DNA of 64,000 nt from Nocardioides sp. cx-173 (GCF_021117365.1 NZ_CP088262.1:3412501-3476500), one strand, 5' to 3'; numbered from the stretch's first letter, positions 36,310-48,754 are shown. The notes: generated by a model from the sequence alone, not told the origin. A program made the numbers and translations.

Positions 36310-37068
36310 TCAGAGCTCGTAGACGGCGCCCGGGCGGGCCAGCTCGACCGGACCGGCGTACGACGTGCGGGCCTCGGCGAGGGCGGTCTGCCGGTCGAAC
36401 CACGGCGGGATGTGCGTGAGGACCAGGCGCTCGGCGCCGGCGCGGGTGGCGGCCGAGCCGCAGTCGGTGCCGGTGAGGTGCAGGTCGGGCGGGTTGTCGT
36501 CCCCCGAGCGGAACGAGGCCTCGGCGAGCAGCAGCTGCACGTCCGAGGCGACCCGGTCCAGACCCTCGCACGGCCCGGTGTCTCCGCTGTAGCCGACCGT
36601 CGCGCCCCCGGCGGTGATCCTGAGGCCGTAGGCGGTCACCGGGTGCTCCACCGGGACGGCGACGACCGAGAACGGCCCCACCTCGAACGGCTGCTCGGTG
36701 AAGGCGCGAAAGTCGAACTCCTCGGTCATCCCCGGGTCGGTCGGCAGGTCGTAGGCGCGGGCCATGCGCTCGGCGGTGCCGTCGGGACCGAAGACCGGGA
36801 TGCGCGGTTGCGGACCGGTGGGGTGGTACTTGCGCATCACGTAGTAGCCGCACAGGTCGAGGCAGTGGTCGGCGTGCAGGTGACTCACGAGCACCGCGTC
36901 GATGCCGAGCGGGTCGACGTAGCGGTGCAGGTGGCCCAGGGCACCGTTGCCGAGCTCGAGCAGGACCCGCCAGGTCCGGCCACCGGCCTCCTGCTCGAGC
37001 AGGTAGCAGGAGGCGGCCGAGTCCGGTCCGGGATAGGACCCGGAGCAGCCGATGACGGTCAGCTTCAC
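36310..37068 (-). CDS. MBL-fold phosphodiesterase-like hydrolase (Rv1339-like)
   Basis: 252 residues of the metallo-beta-lactamase fold. [18 protein letters not shown] is the HxHxDH metal motif, [11 protein letters not shown] gives the third Asp, and LTHIPPWFD the last His. Position between murI and rph matches mycobacterial Rv1339, which has been reported to degrade cAMP. The GTG start overlaps the murI stop (GTGA). It may act on cyclic nucleotides or as an RNase Z-like enzyme; the former is favoured by context only. Confidence 0.85.
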   Translation of the reverse strand: MKLTVIGCSGSYPGPDSAASCYLLEQEAGGRTWRVLLELGNGALGHLHRYVDPLGIDAVLVSHLHADHCLDLCGYYVMRKYHPTGPQPRIPVFGPDGTAERMARAYDLPTDPGMTEEFDFRAFTEQPFEVGPFSVVAVPVEHPVTAYGLRITAGGATVGYSGDTGPCEGLDRVASDVQLLLAEASFRSGDDNPPDLHLTGTDCGSAATRAGAERLVLTHIPPWFDRQTALAEARTSYAGPVELARPGAVYEL

Positions 37069-37889
37069 GCGAGGCCTCCGGCGAACTGGCTCGCGGCGAC
37101 CATCTCCGGGCCGAGGAAGCGACGGCCGATCGTCTCGAACTCGTCCGGGGAGCCGGTCGTCACGAACGAGTACGACGGCGTGCCGCTCTCGCGCATCAGG
37201 CCGGTGCCGACCAGCATCTTGTAGACGTCCTTGGCGCACTCCTCGGCGCTGCTCACGAGCGTGACGTCGTCGCCCATGACGTAGGAGATGACGCCCGTGA
37301 GCAGCGGGTAGTGGGTGCAGCCCAGGATCAAGGTGTCGACGCCGGCGGCCGAGAGCGGGTCGAGGTACTCGTGGGCGACGGCCAGCAGCTCGTCGCCCCC
37401 GGTCACGCCGGCCTCGACGAAGTCGACGAAGCGGGGACAGGCCTGCGTCGTGAGCTGGACGTGCGGCGCCGCGGCGAAGGCGTCGTCGTAGGCCATCGAC
37501 TCGGCGGTGGCCGAGGTGCAGATGACGCCGATCCGCCCGGTGCGCGTGGCGGCGACCGCACGACGGGTGGCCGGGTAGATCACCTCGACGACCGGCACGC
37601 TGTAGCGCTCGCGGGCATCGCGCAGCATGGCCGCGCTGGCGGAGTTGCAGGCGATGACCAGTGCCTTGACGCCCTCGTCGACCAGGTGGTCCAGGCACTC
37701 CAGCGCGTACTCGCGCACCTCGCCGATGGGCTTGGGCCCGTAGGGCTGACGCGCGGTGTCGCCGACGTAGCGGATCGACTCGTGCGGCAGCTGGTCGATC
37801 ACCGAGCGCGCGACCGTGAGCCCGCCGAAGCCGGAGTCGAAGATCCCGATGGGCCCCTCGCGCGGGTCGACGTCGGTGAGTGGCGGCAC
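37065..37889 (-). CDS. murI: Glutamate racemase
   Basis: 274 residues. It converts L- to D-glutamate for peptidoglycan. [11 protein letters not shown] binds substrate, the two catalytic cysteines are Cys81 in IACNSASA and Cys191 in GCTHYPLL, and [11 protein letters not shown] is the conserved loop. GTG start with a TACGCT -10 box (plus-strand 37897-37902) seven bases upstream, so leaderless. It is coupled to the MBL hydrolase. Confidence 0.96.
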   Translation of the reverse strand: MPPLTDVDPREGPIGIFDSGFGGLTVARSVIDQLPHESIRYVGDTARQPYGPKPIGEVREYALECLDHLVDEGVKALVIACNSASAAMLRDARERYSVPVVEVIYPATRRAVAATRTGRIGVICTSATAESMAYDDAFAAAPHVQLTTQACPRFVDFVEAGVTGGDELLAVAHEYLDPLSAAGVDTLILGCTHYPLLTGVISYVMGDDVTLVSSAEECAKDVYKMLVGTGLMRESGTPSYSFVTTGSPDEFETIGRRFLGPEMVAASQFAGGLA

Positions 37890-37968
37890 GACACAGAGCG
37901 TAGGTGCTGCGATGCCTCACCGCACGAACTGGCGACGGAGGTCACGTCACGGCGGTTAGGCTCGGACC

Positions 37969-38991
37969 ATGCCCGCTCGGGCGAGACTCGTCGCCTCGTT
38001 CCTCGTCGTGCCGCTGCTGGTCCTCGTGCCCGCGGCCACGACCACGCACCCGAGCGCGTCGCCCGCCCGTACAGCGGCCGAGGAGCGGGCGGCGGTGACG
38101 CCGGGCGTGCGGGTGCTGGCCGTCTCCATCGACGGGCTGAACCCCACCGCCCTGACCCGGCTGGGCCGCACCGCGCTGCCGCACTTCTGGCGCCTGCTCG
38201 ACGAGGGCGCCGCGACCCTCAACGCGCGCTCGCAGTACGAGCTGACCAAGACCCTGCCCAACCACACCAGCATGGTCACCGGGCGCCGGATCGCCCGGCG
38301 CGCGGGCGGGCACGGCGTGACCTGGAACCACGAGCGTGGAGCCGCCACCACGGCGCAGAAGGCGGCCGGCGAGCCGGTCCACTCGGTCTTCAGCGTCGTG
38401 CGGCGCGCGGGCGGGTCGAGCGCGCTGTTCTCGACGAAGGGCAAGTTCCGGCTCTTCAAGCGCTCCTGGCCCGCGGGCGTGGACCGGGTCTTCGTGCGCG
38501 AGCAGGACGACCTGGCGGTGACGAAGGCGGCCGCCGCGGACCTGGTCGCCCGGCGCCGGGCCTTCACCTTCGTGCACCTCGGGCTCGCCGACCAGGCCGG
38601 CCATGCCCACGGCTTCATGTCGCCGGCCTACCTGCGTGCCGTCGACCGCGCCGACGCGCTGCTCGGCCGGCTGCTCCGGGCGATCGGGCGCAAGGGCGTC
38701 GTCGTGCTGACCGCCGACCACGGCGGCCTCGGGCCGAGCCACTTCCAGGTCGCCCAGCTGGGTGACTACCGGATCCCGTTCGTGGCCTGGGGCCCCGGCG
38801 TCCGGCACGGCGACCTGTACGCCATGAACCCGACCTACGTGAACCCGCGGCACACGCGCCCGCGCCCGGTCGGCCCGCAGCCGGTCCGCAACGGCGACCT
38901 GGCCAACCTGGTCACCGACCTGCTCGGTCTCGGCCCCGTGCCCGGCAGCCAGTTCAACGTCCGGCAGCGCCTGCGGGTGCTGGCGGACTAG
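37969..38991 (+). CDS. Secreted alkaline-phosphatase superfamily protein (type I phosphodiesterase-like)
   Basis: 340 residues with a Sec signal peptide (residues 1-24, VASFLVVPLLVLVPAA). VLAVSIDGLNP gives the first metal Asp, YELTKTLPNHTSMVTG the nucleophile Thr, HLGLADQAGHAHG and TADHGGLG the further metal ligands. These are features of the nucleotide pyrophosphatase/phosphodiesterase family. It probably cleaves phosphate esters outside the cell. TAGGCT (37957-37962) is six bases before the ATG, so the transcript is leaderless. Its stop overlaps the convergent gene's stop through CTAG. Substrate unknown. Confidence 0.85.
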   Translation: MPARARLVASFLVVPLLVLVPAATTTHPSASPARTAAEERAAVTPGVRVLAVSIDGLNPTALTRLGRTALPHFWRLLDEGAATLNARSQYELTKTLPNHTSMVTGRRIARRAGGHGVTWNHERGAATTAQKAAGEPVHSVFSVVRRAGGSSALFSTKGKFRLFKRSWPAGVDRVFVREQDDLAVTKAAAADLVARRRAFTFVHLGLADQAGHAHGFMSPAYLRAVDRADALLGRLLRAIGRKGVVVLTADHGGLGPSHFQVAQLGDYRIPFVAWGPGVRHGDLYAMNPTYVNPRHTRPRPVGPQPVRNGDLANLVTDLLGLGPVPGSQFNVRQRLRVLAD

Positions 38992-40088
38992 CGCAGCTCC
39001 CCGGCCGTCGGCCAGGGGTTGAACCGGCAGCCGTCGAGGCCCTTCGACTGCTGCATCATGACGGGGGCCGGGCGGCCTCGGCCCGGGCAGCCGGCGTGCC
39101 CCTTGCCCAGCCAGTGGCCGGTCTCGTGGTTGACCACCATGTGCCGGTAGCCGCGCAGCGGGCCGTGCGCGCGGTTCCACGCGGGTGACGCGCGCGTCCA
39201 GCGCAGCTGGTTGATGACGACGTAGCGGCCGACCCGGCAGCTCCACTGGCTGCTGCAGACCGGCGAGAACGCCGGCACCCGCGACGCCTCGGCCAGCACC
39301 AGCGTGAACGAGCCGCCCTTCGCCACGGGCAGGAACCGCACGCCCTTGCCACGCCAGCCGCGCGGGTCGTCGTAGGTCTCCTGAACCAGCCGGCGGAAGT
39401 CCCGGAGGCTCGTCGTGATCGTGCCGCGCGTCTCGACGTGGTAGGTCACGGTGCGGCGGACGTCGACGCGGTGGCCCACCGGCCGCGTGCGGGGAGAGCG
39501 CGCGACGGCCGGGTGGTAGCCGACCGCACGCACCGTGACCTCGACGCGGACGTGGCGACCGACGTCCTCGGGTGCGTAGGTGTAGCGACGAGCCGTGGCG
39601 CCGGGGATGGGCCTTCCGCCGCGCAGCCACTGGTACGTCGTGCGGCCGGGCTCGCTGGACCAGCGTCCACGCGCTGCCTGGACCGTGCGCGTGAACCGCT
39701 GGGGGCCGACGACCGACGGGAGCCGGCGGTTGACCAGACTCCCCCGGGCCACCGGAGCCGTCGGCTGCGAGGTCGCCTCCTCCGAGTGCCCGTCGGCATC
39801 GGTGGCGACCACCCGCACCGTGAGGCGGTGGCGCAGGTCCTCGGGCTGGATCCGATAGCTCCGGGCCGTCGCGCCGGGGATGGCGCGGTCGTCGCGCAGC
39901 CACCGGTAGGTGGCGCTCACGTCCTCGGGCACCCAGGTGCCCGGCGTCGACGTCACCACCGTGCCCACCACGGCCTCCCCCACCACCTCGGGCGGGGCGG
40001 CGTTGACCACCGGGTCGGCGTGCGCCGCGACCGGAACGAGCAGGCCGAGGGTGGTCAGGGCCGAGAGCAGAGCGGCACGGAGGAGCAT
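38988..40088 (-). CDS. DUF3152 putative secreted metalloprotease with Ig-like repeats
   Basis: 366 residues. A signal peptide (1-24) is followed by two Ig-like repeats with the shared signature IPGATARSYRIQPEDL and IPGATARRYTYAPEDV (about 36-215). The C-terminal DUF3152 domain has VVNHETGHWLGKGHAGCPG, an HExxH-like metal motif with an additional His, and MMQQSKGL as a candidate Met-turn. Four or more Cys suggest disulfides. It is probably an exported metal-dependent peptidase, although activity of the family has not been established as far as I know. Confidence 0.85.
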   Translation of the reverse strand: MLLRAALLSALTTLGLLVPVAAHADPVVNAAPPEVVGEAVVGTVVTSTPGTWVPEDVSATYRWLRDDRAIPGATARSYRIQPEDLRHRLTVRVVATDADGHSEEATSQPTAPVARGSLVNRRLPSVVGPQRFTRTVQAARGRWSSEPGRTTYQWLRGGRPIPGATARRYTYAPEDVGRHVRVEVTVRAVGYHPAVARSPRTRPVGHRVDVRRTVTYHVETRGTITTSLRDFRRLVQETYDDPRGWRGKGVRFLPVAKGGSFTLVLAEASRVPAFSPVCSSQWSCRVGRYVVINQLRWTRASPAWNRAHGPLRGYRHMVVNHETGHWLGKGHAGCPGRGRPAPVMMQQSKGLDGCRFNPWPTAGELR

Positions 40089-40127
40089 CTGATCACGCTA
40101 ACCCGGCTGGCCCGGGGCCGCCGCCGC

Positions 40128-41669
<1,542 letters not shown>

Positions 41670-41942
41670 TCAGCCCCCGGCGACCGCGGGGAGCACGACG
41701 ACCTGGTCGCCGTCGCTGAGCGTGGCCTCCAGGCCGCCGATGAAGCGGACGTCCTCGTCGTTGATGTAGACGTTGACGAAACGGCGCAGGTCGCCGTCAT
41801 CGAGCAGCCGGTCCTTGATCCCGGGGTGGCTCGCCTCGAGGTCGTCGATCAGCGCGCTCAGGCTCGCGCCCTCACCGGTGACGGCCTTCTCGCCGTCGGT
41901 GTAGGTGCGCAGGATGGTGGGGATCCGGACCTCGATGGCCAT
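41670..41942 (-). CDS. cysO: Sulfur-carrier protein (MoaD/ThiS-like CysO)
   Basis: 90 residues of the ubiquitin-like MoaD/ThiS fold ending in VAGG. The C-terminal Gly-Gly is activated and converted to a thiocarboxylate that donates sulfide to CysM. FVNVYINDEDVRFIGG and LSDGDQVVVLPA are the usual strands. It lies between the Mec-type metalloprotease, which releases cysteine from the CysO-Cys adduct, and the NYN gene. An activating E1-like enzyme (MoeZ) is not in this window. Confidence 0.95.
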   Translation of the reverse strand: MAIEVRIPTILRTYTDGEKAVTGEGASLSALIDDLEASHPGIKDRLLDDGDLRRFVNVYINDEDVRFIGGLEATLSDGDQVVVLPAVAGG

Positions 41943-41975
41943 GGGTGAGACTCCTCGGGAGGTGCTGTTCGACGA

Positions 41976-42410
41976 TCAGATGGTGGTGAGCTGGGGGACG
42001 ACGACGACCTCTTCCTCGGTCACGTCGCCGTCGATGATCCTGTAGGACCTGAACTCCACGGCGCCGTCGTTATTCCCGTGCTCGCGCGTGCTGACCAGCA
42101 CATAGTGGGCGTTCGGCTCCTGCGCCAGGCCGATGTCGGTGCGGCTCGGGTAGGCCTCGGTGGCGGTGTGCGAGTGGTAGATCACCACGGGCTCCTCGTC
42201 CCGCGCGTCCATGTCGCGGTAGAGCCGCAGCAGGTCCGTGGAGTCGAACTCATAGAACGTCGGGCTGCCGGCGGCGTTGACCATCTCCACGAGCCGCTCG
42301 GGACGGTCGCTGCCCTCGGGGCCCGCGACGATGCCGCAGGCCTCGTCGGGGTGGTCCCGCTTGGCGTGCGCGACGATCGCGTCGTACGTCGCCTGGAGGA
42401 TGGTCAGCAC
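41976..42410 (-). CDS. mec: Mec+-type JAMM metalloprotease
   Basis: 144 residues of the JAB1/MPN+ fold. Glu23 lies in DEACGIVAG, and YHSHTATEAYPSRTD provides the zinc ligands His79, His81 and Asp92 with Ser89. In mycobacteria it cuts the CysO-cysteine conjugate to release cysteine, and the adjacent cysO and cysM support that role. GTG start; an upstream frame is open only briefly. Confidence 0.94.
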   Translation of the reverse strand: MLTILQATYDAIVAHAKRDHPDEACGIVAGPEGSDRPERLVEMVNAAGSPTFYEFDSTDLLRLYRDMDARDEEPVVIYHSHTATEAYPSRTDIGLAQEPNAHYVLVSTREHGNNDGAVEFRSYRIIDGDVTEEEVVVVPQLTTI

Positions 42411-42428
42411 CGCTCCAGGGTAGAGGGC

Positions 42429-42896
42429 TCAGGAGACGAACCGGGCCCCGGTCTCATCCGACAGCCCGGCCTCGATGCGGCTGATCAGCCACGGGCTCAT
42501 CTCCGGGAGCCCATCGAGCGGCCACCACCGGACGTCGGTGTTCTCGTCGTCGCCGACGCGGGCCTCGCCGGCGAGCCAGGTGCAGGCGAAGGTCAGGTCG
42601 AGATAGATGCCCTTGTCCCCGTTGGCGTGCGTGATCGGCGGACTGACGCTCACGGACGCGAGACGGTCGACGCTGACCTCCACGCCGGTCTCCTCCAGGG
42701 CCTCGCGACGCGCCGCGACCCCGGGCTCCTCACCCGGGTCCACGATGCCCGTCACCGGGGCCCACTGGCCGTTGTCGGCACGCAGCGTGAGCAGCAGGTG
42801 GTCGTCGCGGACGATGACCGCGGTGACGCCGGGCAGCCAGAGCTGGTGGTCGCCGACCATCGCGCGCAGCTCGAGGACGAAGGGTGGGATCGGCAT
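42429..42896 (-). CDS. NUDIX hydrolase
   Basis: 155 residues with the NUDIX box GIVDPGEEPGVAARREALEE followed by TGVEV, which meets the GX5EX7REUXEEXGU consensus. It hydrolyses nucleoside diphosphate-linked compounds. LPGVTAVIVRDDHLLLTLRAD and the NTDVRWWPLDGLPEM tail are common in actinobacterial house-cleaning members. It sits in the clpS-cysM cluster with no evident functional tie. Substrate unknown. Confidence 0.92.
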   Translation of the reverse strand: MPIPPFVLELRAMVGDHQLWLPGVTAVIVRDDHLLLTLRADNGQWAPVTGIVDPGEEPGVAARREALEETGVEVSVDRLASVSVSPPITHANGDKGIYLDLTFACTWLAGEARVGDDENTDVRWWPLDGLPEMSPWLISRIEAGLSDETGARFVS

Positions 42897-42914
42897 GCCC
42901 CCGATCCTCGCCCA

Positions 42915-43499
42915 TCAGCGGCTGAGCGCGTCGACCAAGGTCTCCTGGAGGTAGCCCACCCACTCGTAGATGTCGTGTGCCTGAGAGCGCGGGTCCTCCT
43001 CGGGCAGCTCGTACCAGTACGCCTCGTCGCCGTCCTCGATCCCCAGCCGGCTGGCGAGCGCGAGCCGGACGTCGGTGAAGGAGCGCATCCAGGTCTCGGC
43101 GGTCGGCTCGTCGAGCTCGACGTCGATCATCAGCCCGTCCTCGGTGAGCTGCTCGGGCAGCCCGGCCTCCTCTAGGGTGTCGATCACGGTGCAGGCGGCG
43201 GCGGCCTTGCCGTCGCGCAGGGCGCCCTCGGTGAACCGCCGGAACTCCGCGGCCGCCTCCTCGTCGGCGGGGTAGGCCGTCGGGAACAGCCGCGCCAGGA
43301 CCGGGTCCTCGGGCTCCGTGGTGGGGCCGGAGAAGTCCATCATCGCCTCGAACGGGTCCTGGTCCGCGCGGGGTACGGCGGACTCGTTGCGCAGGAGCTC
43401 GACCAGCTGGGAGGCCAGGGAGCGCAGCAGGTCGGCCTCGAAGCCGGTGAAGTTCGCGATGACCAGCCTGCTGCGCCGGTGCCGCGTGAAGCCGCTCAC
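42915..43499 (-). CDS. DUF2017 domain protein
   Basis: 194 residues, acidic and mainly helical, with VIANFTGFEADLLRSLASQL at the N-terminus and AEFRRFTEGALRDGKAAAA in the middle. DUF2017 proteins occur next to clpS in many actinobacteria, and the gene starts only two bases downstream of the clpS stop. The function is unknown; the conserved pairing suggests a role in N-end-rule proteolysis or adaptor control, which is inference. Confidence 0.88.
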   Translation of the reverse strand: MSGFTRHRRSRLVIANFTGFEADLLRSLASQLVELLRNESAVPRADQDPFEAMMDFSGPTTEPEDPVLARLFPTAYPADEEAAAEFRRFTEGALRDGKAAAACTVIDTLEEAGLPEQLTEDGLMIDVELDEPTAETWMRSFTDVRLALASRLGIEDGDEAYWYELPEEDPRSQAHDIYEWVGYLQETLVDALSR

Positions 43500-43501
43500 C
43501 C

Positions 43502-43810
43502 CTACTCGGACTTCTGGAGAGTGGCCCACAGGCCGTACTCGTGCATGGCCTGGACGTCGCGCTCCATCTCCTCGCGGCTGCCCGTGCTGACGACCGAGCG
43601 GCCGTCCTCGTGGACCTCCATCATCAGCTTCTCGGCCTTTGACTTGTCGTAGCCGAAGTACTTCTGGAACACGTAGGTGACGTAGGACATCAGGTTGACC
43701 GGATCGTTCCAGACGACGGTCACCCAGGGCGTGGCCAGGACCGTGACCTCGTCGGCAACGAGGTCCTTCTCGGTGTCTGGCTCGACCTCGACGGGACTGG
43801 GAGCGGACAC
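43502..43810 (-). CDS. clpS: ATP-dependent Clp protease adaptor ClpS
   Basis: 102 residues. ClpS delivers N-degron substrates to ClpAP/ClpCP. WVTVVWNDPVNLMSYVTYVF is the N-end recognition region (the Asn-Asp-Pro segment), followed by MMEVHEDGRSVVSTGSRE, and the C-terminal half has the clamp helix ERDVQAMHEYGLWATL. The GTG start gives the usual length with a short disordered N-terminus. It heads the minus-strand cluster. Confidence 0.94.
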   Translation of the reverse strand: MSAPSPVEVEPDTEKDLVADEVTVLATPWVTVVWNDPVNLMSYVTYVFQKYFGYDKSKAEKLMMEVHEDGRSVVSTGSREEMERDVQAMHEYGLWATLQKSE

Positions 43811-43835
43811 GGATCCATGGTGGCACACTCCCGCC

Positions 43836-44615
43836 ATGGCCTCAGACAAGGACCTGCAGGTCCGCCTCGACGACGGCGCCCTCTGGCTCACGATGGACCG
43901 GCCCGACGTCCTGAACGCGATGAGTCCCACGATGGCCGGCGACCTGGCGCGGCTGCTCGAGGAGGCGGTCGGACGCGACGACGTGCGGGTCGTGGTCCTG
44001 GCCGGCGCGGGCGGCGCGTTCAGCGCCGGCGCCGACATCTCCGGCGTGGACGCCCACGAGCGGTTCGACGTACGCGCCATGGACGCGGCCAACCGGATCA
44101 TCCGCGCTGTCGTCGCCGTCGACAAGCCGGTCGTCGCGGCCGTGGGCGGCATCGCCGCGGGCGTCGGCTGCTCGGTCGCGCTGGCCTCGGACATCGTGGT
44201 CGCCGGGGAGTCCGCGACCTTCCTGCTGGCCTTCGCCCGGATCGGCTTCATGCCCGACGGCGGCGCCTCGGCGAGCGTCGCCGCCTCCATCGGCCGGGCC
44301 CGGGCGATGCGGATGGGGCTGCTCGCCGAGCCGCTCTCCGCGCGGGAGGCCTACGACACCGGGCTGGTCACCCACCTGGCGACGGACGAGGACCTCCCGG
44401 CGGTGGTCGAGAGGATCGTGCGGCGACTCGCGGCCGGCCCGCCCCTCGCGCTGGCCGCCACCAAGCGCGCCATCAACGCCGCCACGCTCACCGAGCTCGA
44501 GCCGGCCCTCGAGCGCGAGCGCACCGGCCAGAGCCTGCTCATGCGCACCGCCGACGCCGCCGAGGGCATGCGCGCCTTCGGCGAGGGTCGGCGGCCGGTC
44601 TTCCGCGGCGAGTAG
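43836..44615 (+). CDS. Enoyl-CoA hydratase/isomerase family protein
   Basis: 259 residues of the crotonase fold. MDRPDVLNAMSPTMAGDL starts the core, GAGGAFSAGADISG forms the first oxyanion loop, and AVGGIAAGVGCSVALASDIVV the second, with FARIGFMPDGGAS in the region of the catalytic acids. Glu residues expected at the canonical hydratase positions cannot be seen clearly (one is replaced near MPDGG), so isomerase or other crotonase chemistry is possible. The weak CACACT six bases upstream may serve as -10. Probably acts in fatty-acid or aromatic-acid breakdown. Confidence 0.87.
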   Translation: MASDKDLQVRLDDGALWLTMDRPDVLNAMSPTMAGDLARLLEEAVGRDDVRVVVLAGAGGAFSAGADISGVDAHERFDVRAMDAANRIIRAVVAVDKPVVAAVGGIAAGVGCSVALASDIVVAGESATFLLAFARIGFMPDGGASASVAASIGRARAMRMGLLAEPLSAREAYDTGLVTHLATDEDLPAVVERIVRRLAAGPPLALAATKRAINAATLTELEPALERERTGQSLLMRTADAAEGMRAFGEGRRPVFRGE

Positions 44616-44688
44616 CGGCGGGGGGCTGGATACCGCCACCCACCCCCCAACAACTGCTTGACAGTCGCGGCAGTCGTCGACCAGACTC

Positions 44689-44704
44689 CCCAATAACCAT
44701 TGGG
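44689..44704. promoter_or_regulatory. ArsR-type operator palindrome in the promoter
   Basis: CCCAATAACCATTGGG is a perfect 6-4-6 palindrome just upstream of the HTH gene. A TTGACA -35 (44658-44663) and CAGACT -10 (44682-44687) precede it, so a bound repressor would block transcription. Autoregulation is likely. Confidence 0.6.
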
Positions 44705-44711
44705 AGGTCAT

Positions 44712-45212
44712 ATGTCCGACGACGAGGTACGGGCGCTGCGAGCCGCGGCACACCCGGTCCGGCTGCGGATCCTCTCGCTGCTCACCAGCTCCGAGCTCAG
44801 CGCGGCGGAGGTGGCGCGGGAGCTGGGCCTCACGCACGCCAACGCGTCCTACCACCTGCGCGTGCTGCTCGACGCCGAGGAGATCGTCGAGGCCGGCGAG
44901 GAGCGGATCCGTGGCGGCGTCGCCAAGCGCTACCGGCACCCCTGGCGCCAAGAGGAGCACGCGGGGCACGCCCGGGGGGTGGACGCCCGGACGATGGCGC
45001 ACGAGATGGTCCGCCGGATGGAGCTGCGCGACGGCGCGACGCAGGCCAACTTCACCGACGCCGAGCTCTGGGTGGAGACCGAGGTCTGGGAGCGGGCGAT
45101 GCGCCTGCTCGTGGAGGCCTCCGAGCTCGTGCACGCCGAGGCCAGGCCCCCGCGCGCCGAGGGCACCCGCCCGGTCGGCCTGACCATCGCGGCGTTCGGG
45201 ATGACGCCGTGA
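44712..45212 (+). CDS. ArsR-like helix-turn-helix regulator
   Basis: 166 residues. The winged-helix domain (AAHPVRLRILSLLTSSELSA then EVARELGLTHANASYHLRVL) is ArsR-like; the metal-binding CxC motif is absent, so it likely senses an organic ligand. A C-terminal domain of about 80 residues may bind that ligand. GGGAGGT precedes the ATG. Its stop overlaps the start of the MFS gene by GTGA, so the regulator probably controls the pump, sensing a drug-like substrate. Confidence 0.87.
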   Translation: MSDDEVRALRAAAHPVRLRILSLLTSSELSAAEVARELGLTHANASYHLRVLLDAEEIVEAGEERIRGGVAKRYRHPWRQEEHAGHARGVDARTMAHEMVRRMELRDGATQANFTDAELWVETEVWERAMRLLVEASELVHAEARPPRAEGTRPVGLTIAAFGMTP

Positions 45213-46447
45213 GCCGCCCGCCGGCGCTCGCGCCCCTGCGCGAGCAGAACTTCCGCTGGTACTTCCTCTCCCGACTGGTCAACATGGTCGGCGGGACGAT
45301 GGCGAGCGTCGCCCTCGCCTTCGCCGTGCTCGAGGTGAGCGACTCCCCCAGCGCGCTCGGCACCGTGCTGGCGGCGATGAGCATCCCCATGGTGGTGTTC
45401 CTGCTCGTCGGCGGCGTCGTGGCCGACCGGTTCGGGCGCACGCTCGTGATCCAGACGTCCAACGTCGTCTCCGGCCTGTGCCAGCTGGGCATGGCCGCGC
45501 TGGTGCTCAGCGGCCATGCGCAGGTGTGGCAGCTCGTCTGCCTCGCCGCAGTGATCGGTACGTCGTCGGCCATGGGCTTCCCCGCGCTCGCCAGCGTGCT
45601 GCCGCAGCTCGTGCCCCGCGAGCAGCTGCAGCAGGCCAACGTGCTGATCTCGATGATGCGCGGGACCCTGACGGTGCTCGGCCCGTCGGTCGCCGGCATC
45701 CTCGTGGTCACCGTCGGGCCAGGCTGGGCCCTGGCCGTCGACGGGGTCTCCTACCTCGGCGCCGCCGCGCTGCTGCTGCGCGTGCACATCCCCGCGCCCG
45801 CTCGACGTGAGGACCAGCCCTCGATCATGGTCGAGCTCCGGGAGGGGTGGACCGTCTTTCGCGGAACCACCTGGCTCTGGGTCGTGGTCCTCGCCTTCTC
45901 CGCGCTCAACGCCATCCACGCCGGCACGATCTTCACCCTCGGCCCGGTCCTGGCCAAGCAGAGCGACATCGGCGAGCGCGGCTGGGGTCTGATCCTGTCG
46001 GCCGAGGCCGTCGGGCTGCTCGCCATGACCCTGGTGATGAGCCGCGTCCGGCTGGAGCGCCCACTGCTCTTCGGCATGCTCGGGATCGGCGCGCTGTCAC
46101 TGCCGATGCTCATGCTGGGGCTGTACCCGCAGGTCGCGGCCGTCATGGCGGTGATGGTCCTGGCCGGCGCCGGCACCGAGATCTTCAACCTGGGCTGGAA
46201 CCTCGCGATGCAGGAGCACATCCCCGACGACGTGCTCTCGCGCGCCTACTCCTACGACGCTCTCGGCTCGTTCGTCGCGATCCCCGTGGGCCAGCTGCTC
46301 TTCGGCCCGTTGGGCGCCGCGTTCGGCGTGCAGCAGGTCATCCTCGTGGGCGGCATCGGCTACGCCGCGATCGTCGCCCTGGCGCTCACCTCGCGCTCGG
46401 TGCGCCGCCTGCAGCGGGTCAGCACCACTTCTCCCGCAGCGCCCTGA
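45209..46447 (+). CDS. MFS efflux transporter
   Basis: 412 residues with 12 predicted helices. The motif A-like GGVVADRFGRTLVIQTSN lies between helices 2 and 3, and PREQLQQANVLISMMRG is the conserved loop after helix 4 of DHA3-type drug exporters. It is translationally coupled to the HTH regulator, which supports a regulated efflux role. Its 3' end overlaps the convergent DUF1697 gene by 29 bases. Confidence 0.9.
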   Translation: MSRPPALAPLREQNFRWYFLSRLVNMVGGTMASVALAFAVLEVSDSPSALGTVLAAMSIPMVVFLLVGGVVADRFGRTLVIQTSNVVSGLCQLGMAALVLSGHAQVWQLVCLAAVIGTSSAMGFPALASVLPQLVPREQLQQANVLISMMRGTLTVLGPSVAGILVVTVGPGWALAVDGVSYLGAAALLLRVHIPAPARREDQPSIMVELREGWTVFRGTTWLWVVVLAFSALNAIHAGTIFTLGPVLAKQSDIGERGWGLILSAEAVGLLAMTLVMSRVRLERPLLFGMLGIGALSLPMLMLGLYPQVAAVMAVMVLAGAGTEIFNLGWNLAMQEHIPDDVLSRAYSYDALGSFVAIPVGQLLFGPLGAAFGVQQVILVGGIGYAAIVALALTSRSVRRLQRVSTTSPAAP

Positions 46448-46949
46448 TCACCGTGACGTTGCGGTTGGTGGCCACGCCGAGCAGCCTCTCGACCGCGACG
46501 TTGTTCGTGCTCGCCCCGAGGTAGCTCTGCCCCACGAGCAGGTGCACCGCCCGGCCCTCGACGTGCACCCGCTCCTGCTCGGTGCTGCGCTCCTCCAGCA
46601 CCCGAGCCGTCGCGGCCGACGGCTCGTCCTTGAGCAGCGAGACGTAGTGACGGCCGGCGTGGTCCGCGGCGAGGCGGTCGGCGTCGTCGGCCACGCGACG
46701 CAGCTCGGCCGGGGTGAACAGGATCGTCGGCACCTCGAAGCCCTGCGACTCCCGATAGGCCTGCTCCAGGGCCGCCTCGATCCGCGCGCGCGACCTCATC
46801 GCCGTACCGAAGCGGACGTTGCCGGTGTTGATGTAGGTCTCGACGTCGCCGAAGCCCGCTGCCTCGGTGGCCGCGACGATCGCGGCCTTCGGGAACTTCC
46901 GGTTCGCACCGAGGTTGATCGCCCTCAGGAACGCCACGTAGGTCGCCAT
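46419..46949 (-). CDS. DUF1697 protein
   Basis: 176 residues. YVAFLRAINLGANRKFPKAA with ETYINTGNVRF at the N-terminus and TNNVAVERLLGVATNRNVTV at the C-terminus define DUF1697, a widespread family of unknown function. A CATGAT -10-like box is six bases upstream of the ATG. It is monocistronic and overlaps the end of the MFS gene, so the two transcripts are antisense at their ends. Confidence 0.9.
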   Translation of the reverse strand: MATYVAFLRAINLGANRKFPKAAIVAATEAAGFGDVETYINTGNVRFGTAMRSRARIEAALEQAYRESQGFEVPTILFTPAELRRVADDADRLAADHAGRHYVSLLKDEPSAATARVLEERSTEQERVHVEGRAVHLLVGQSYLGASTNNVAVERLLGVATNRNVTVIRALREKWC

Positions 46950-47000
46950 GGGGACATCATGCCTTCGCGCAGGTGCATGAGATTTCGAGACGCGCAGGGC

Positions 47001-48744
<1,744 letters not shown>

Positions 48745-48754
48745 GCGGTTCCGG

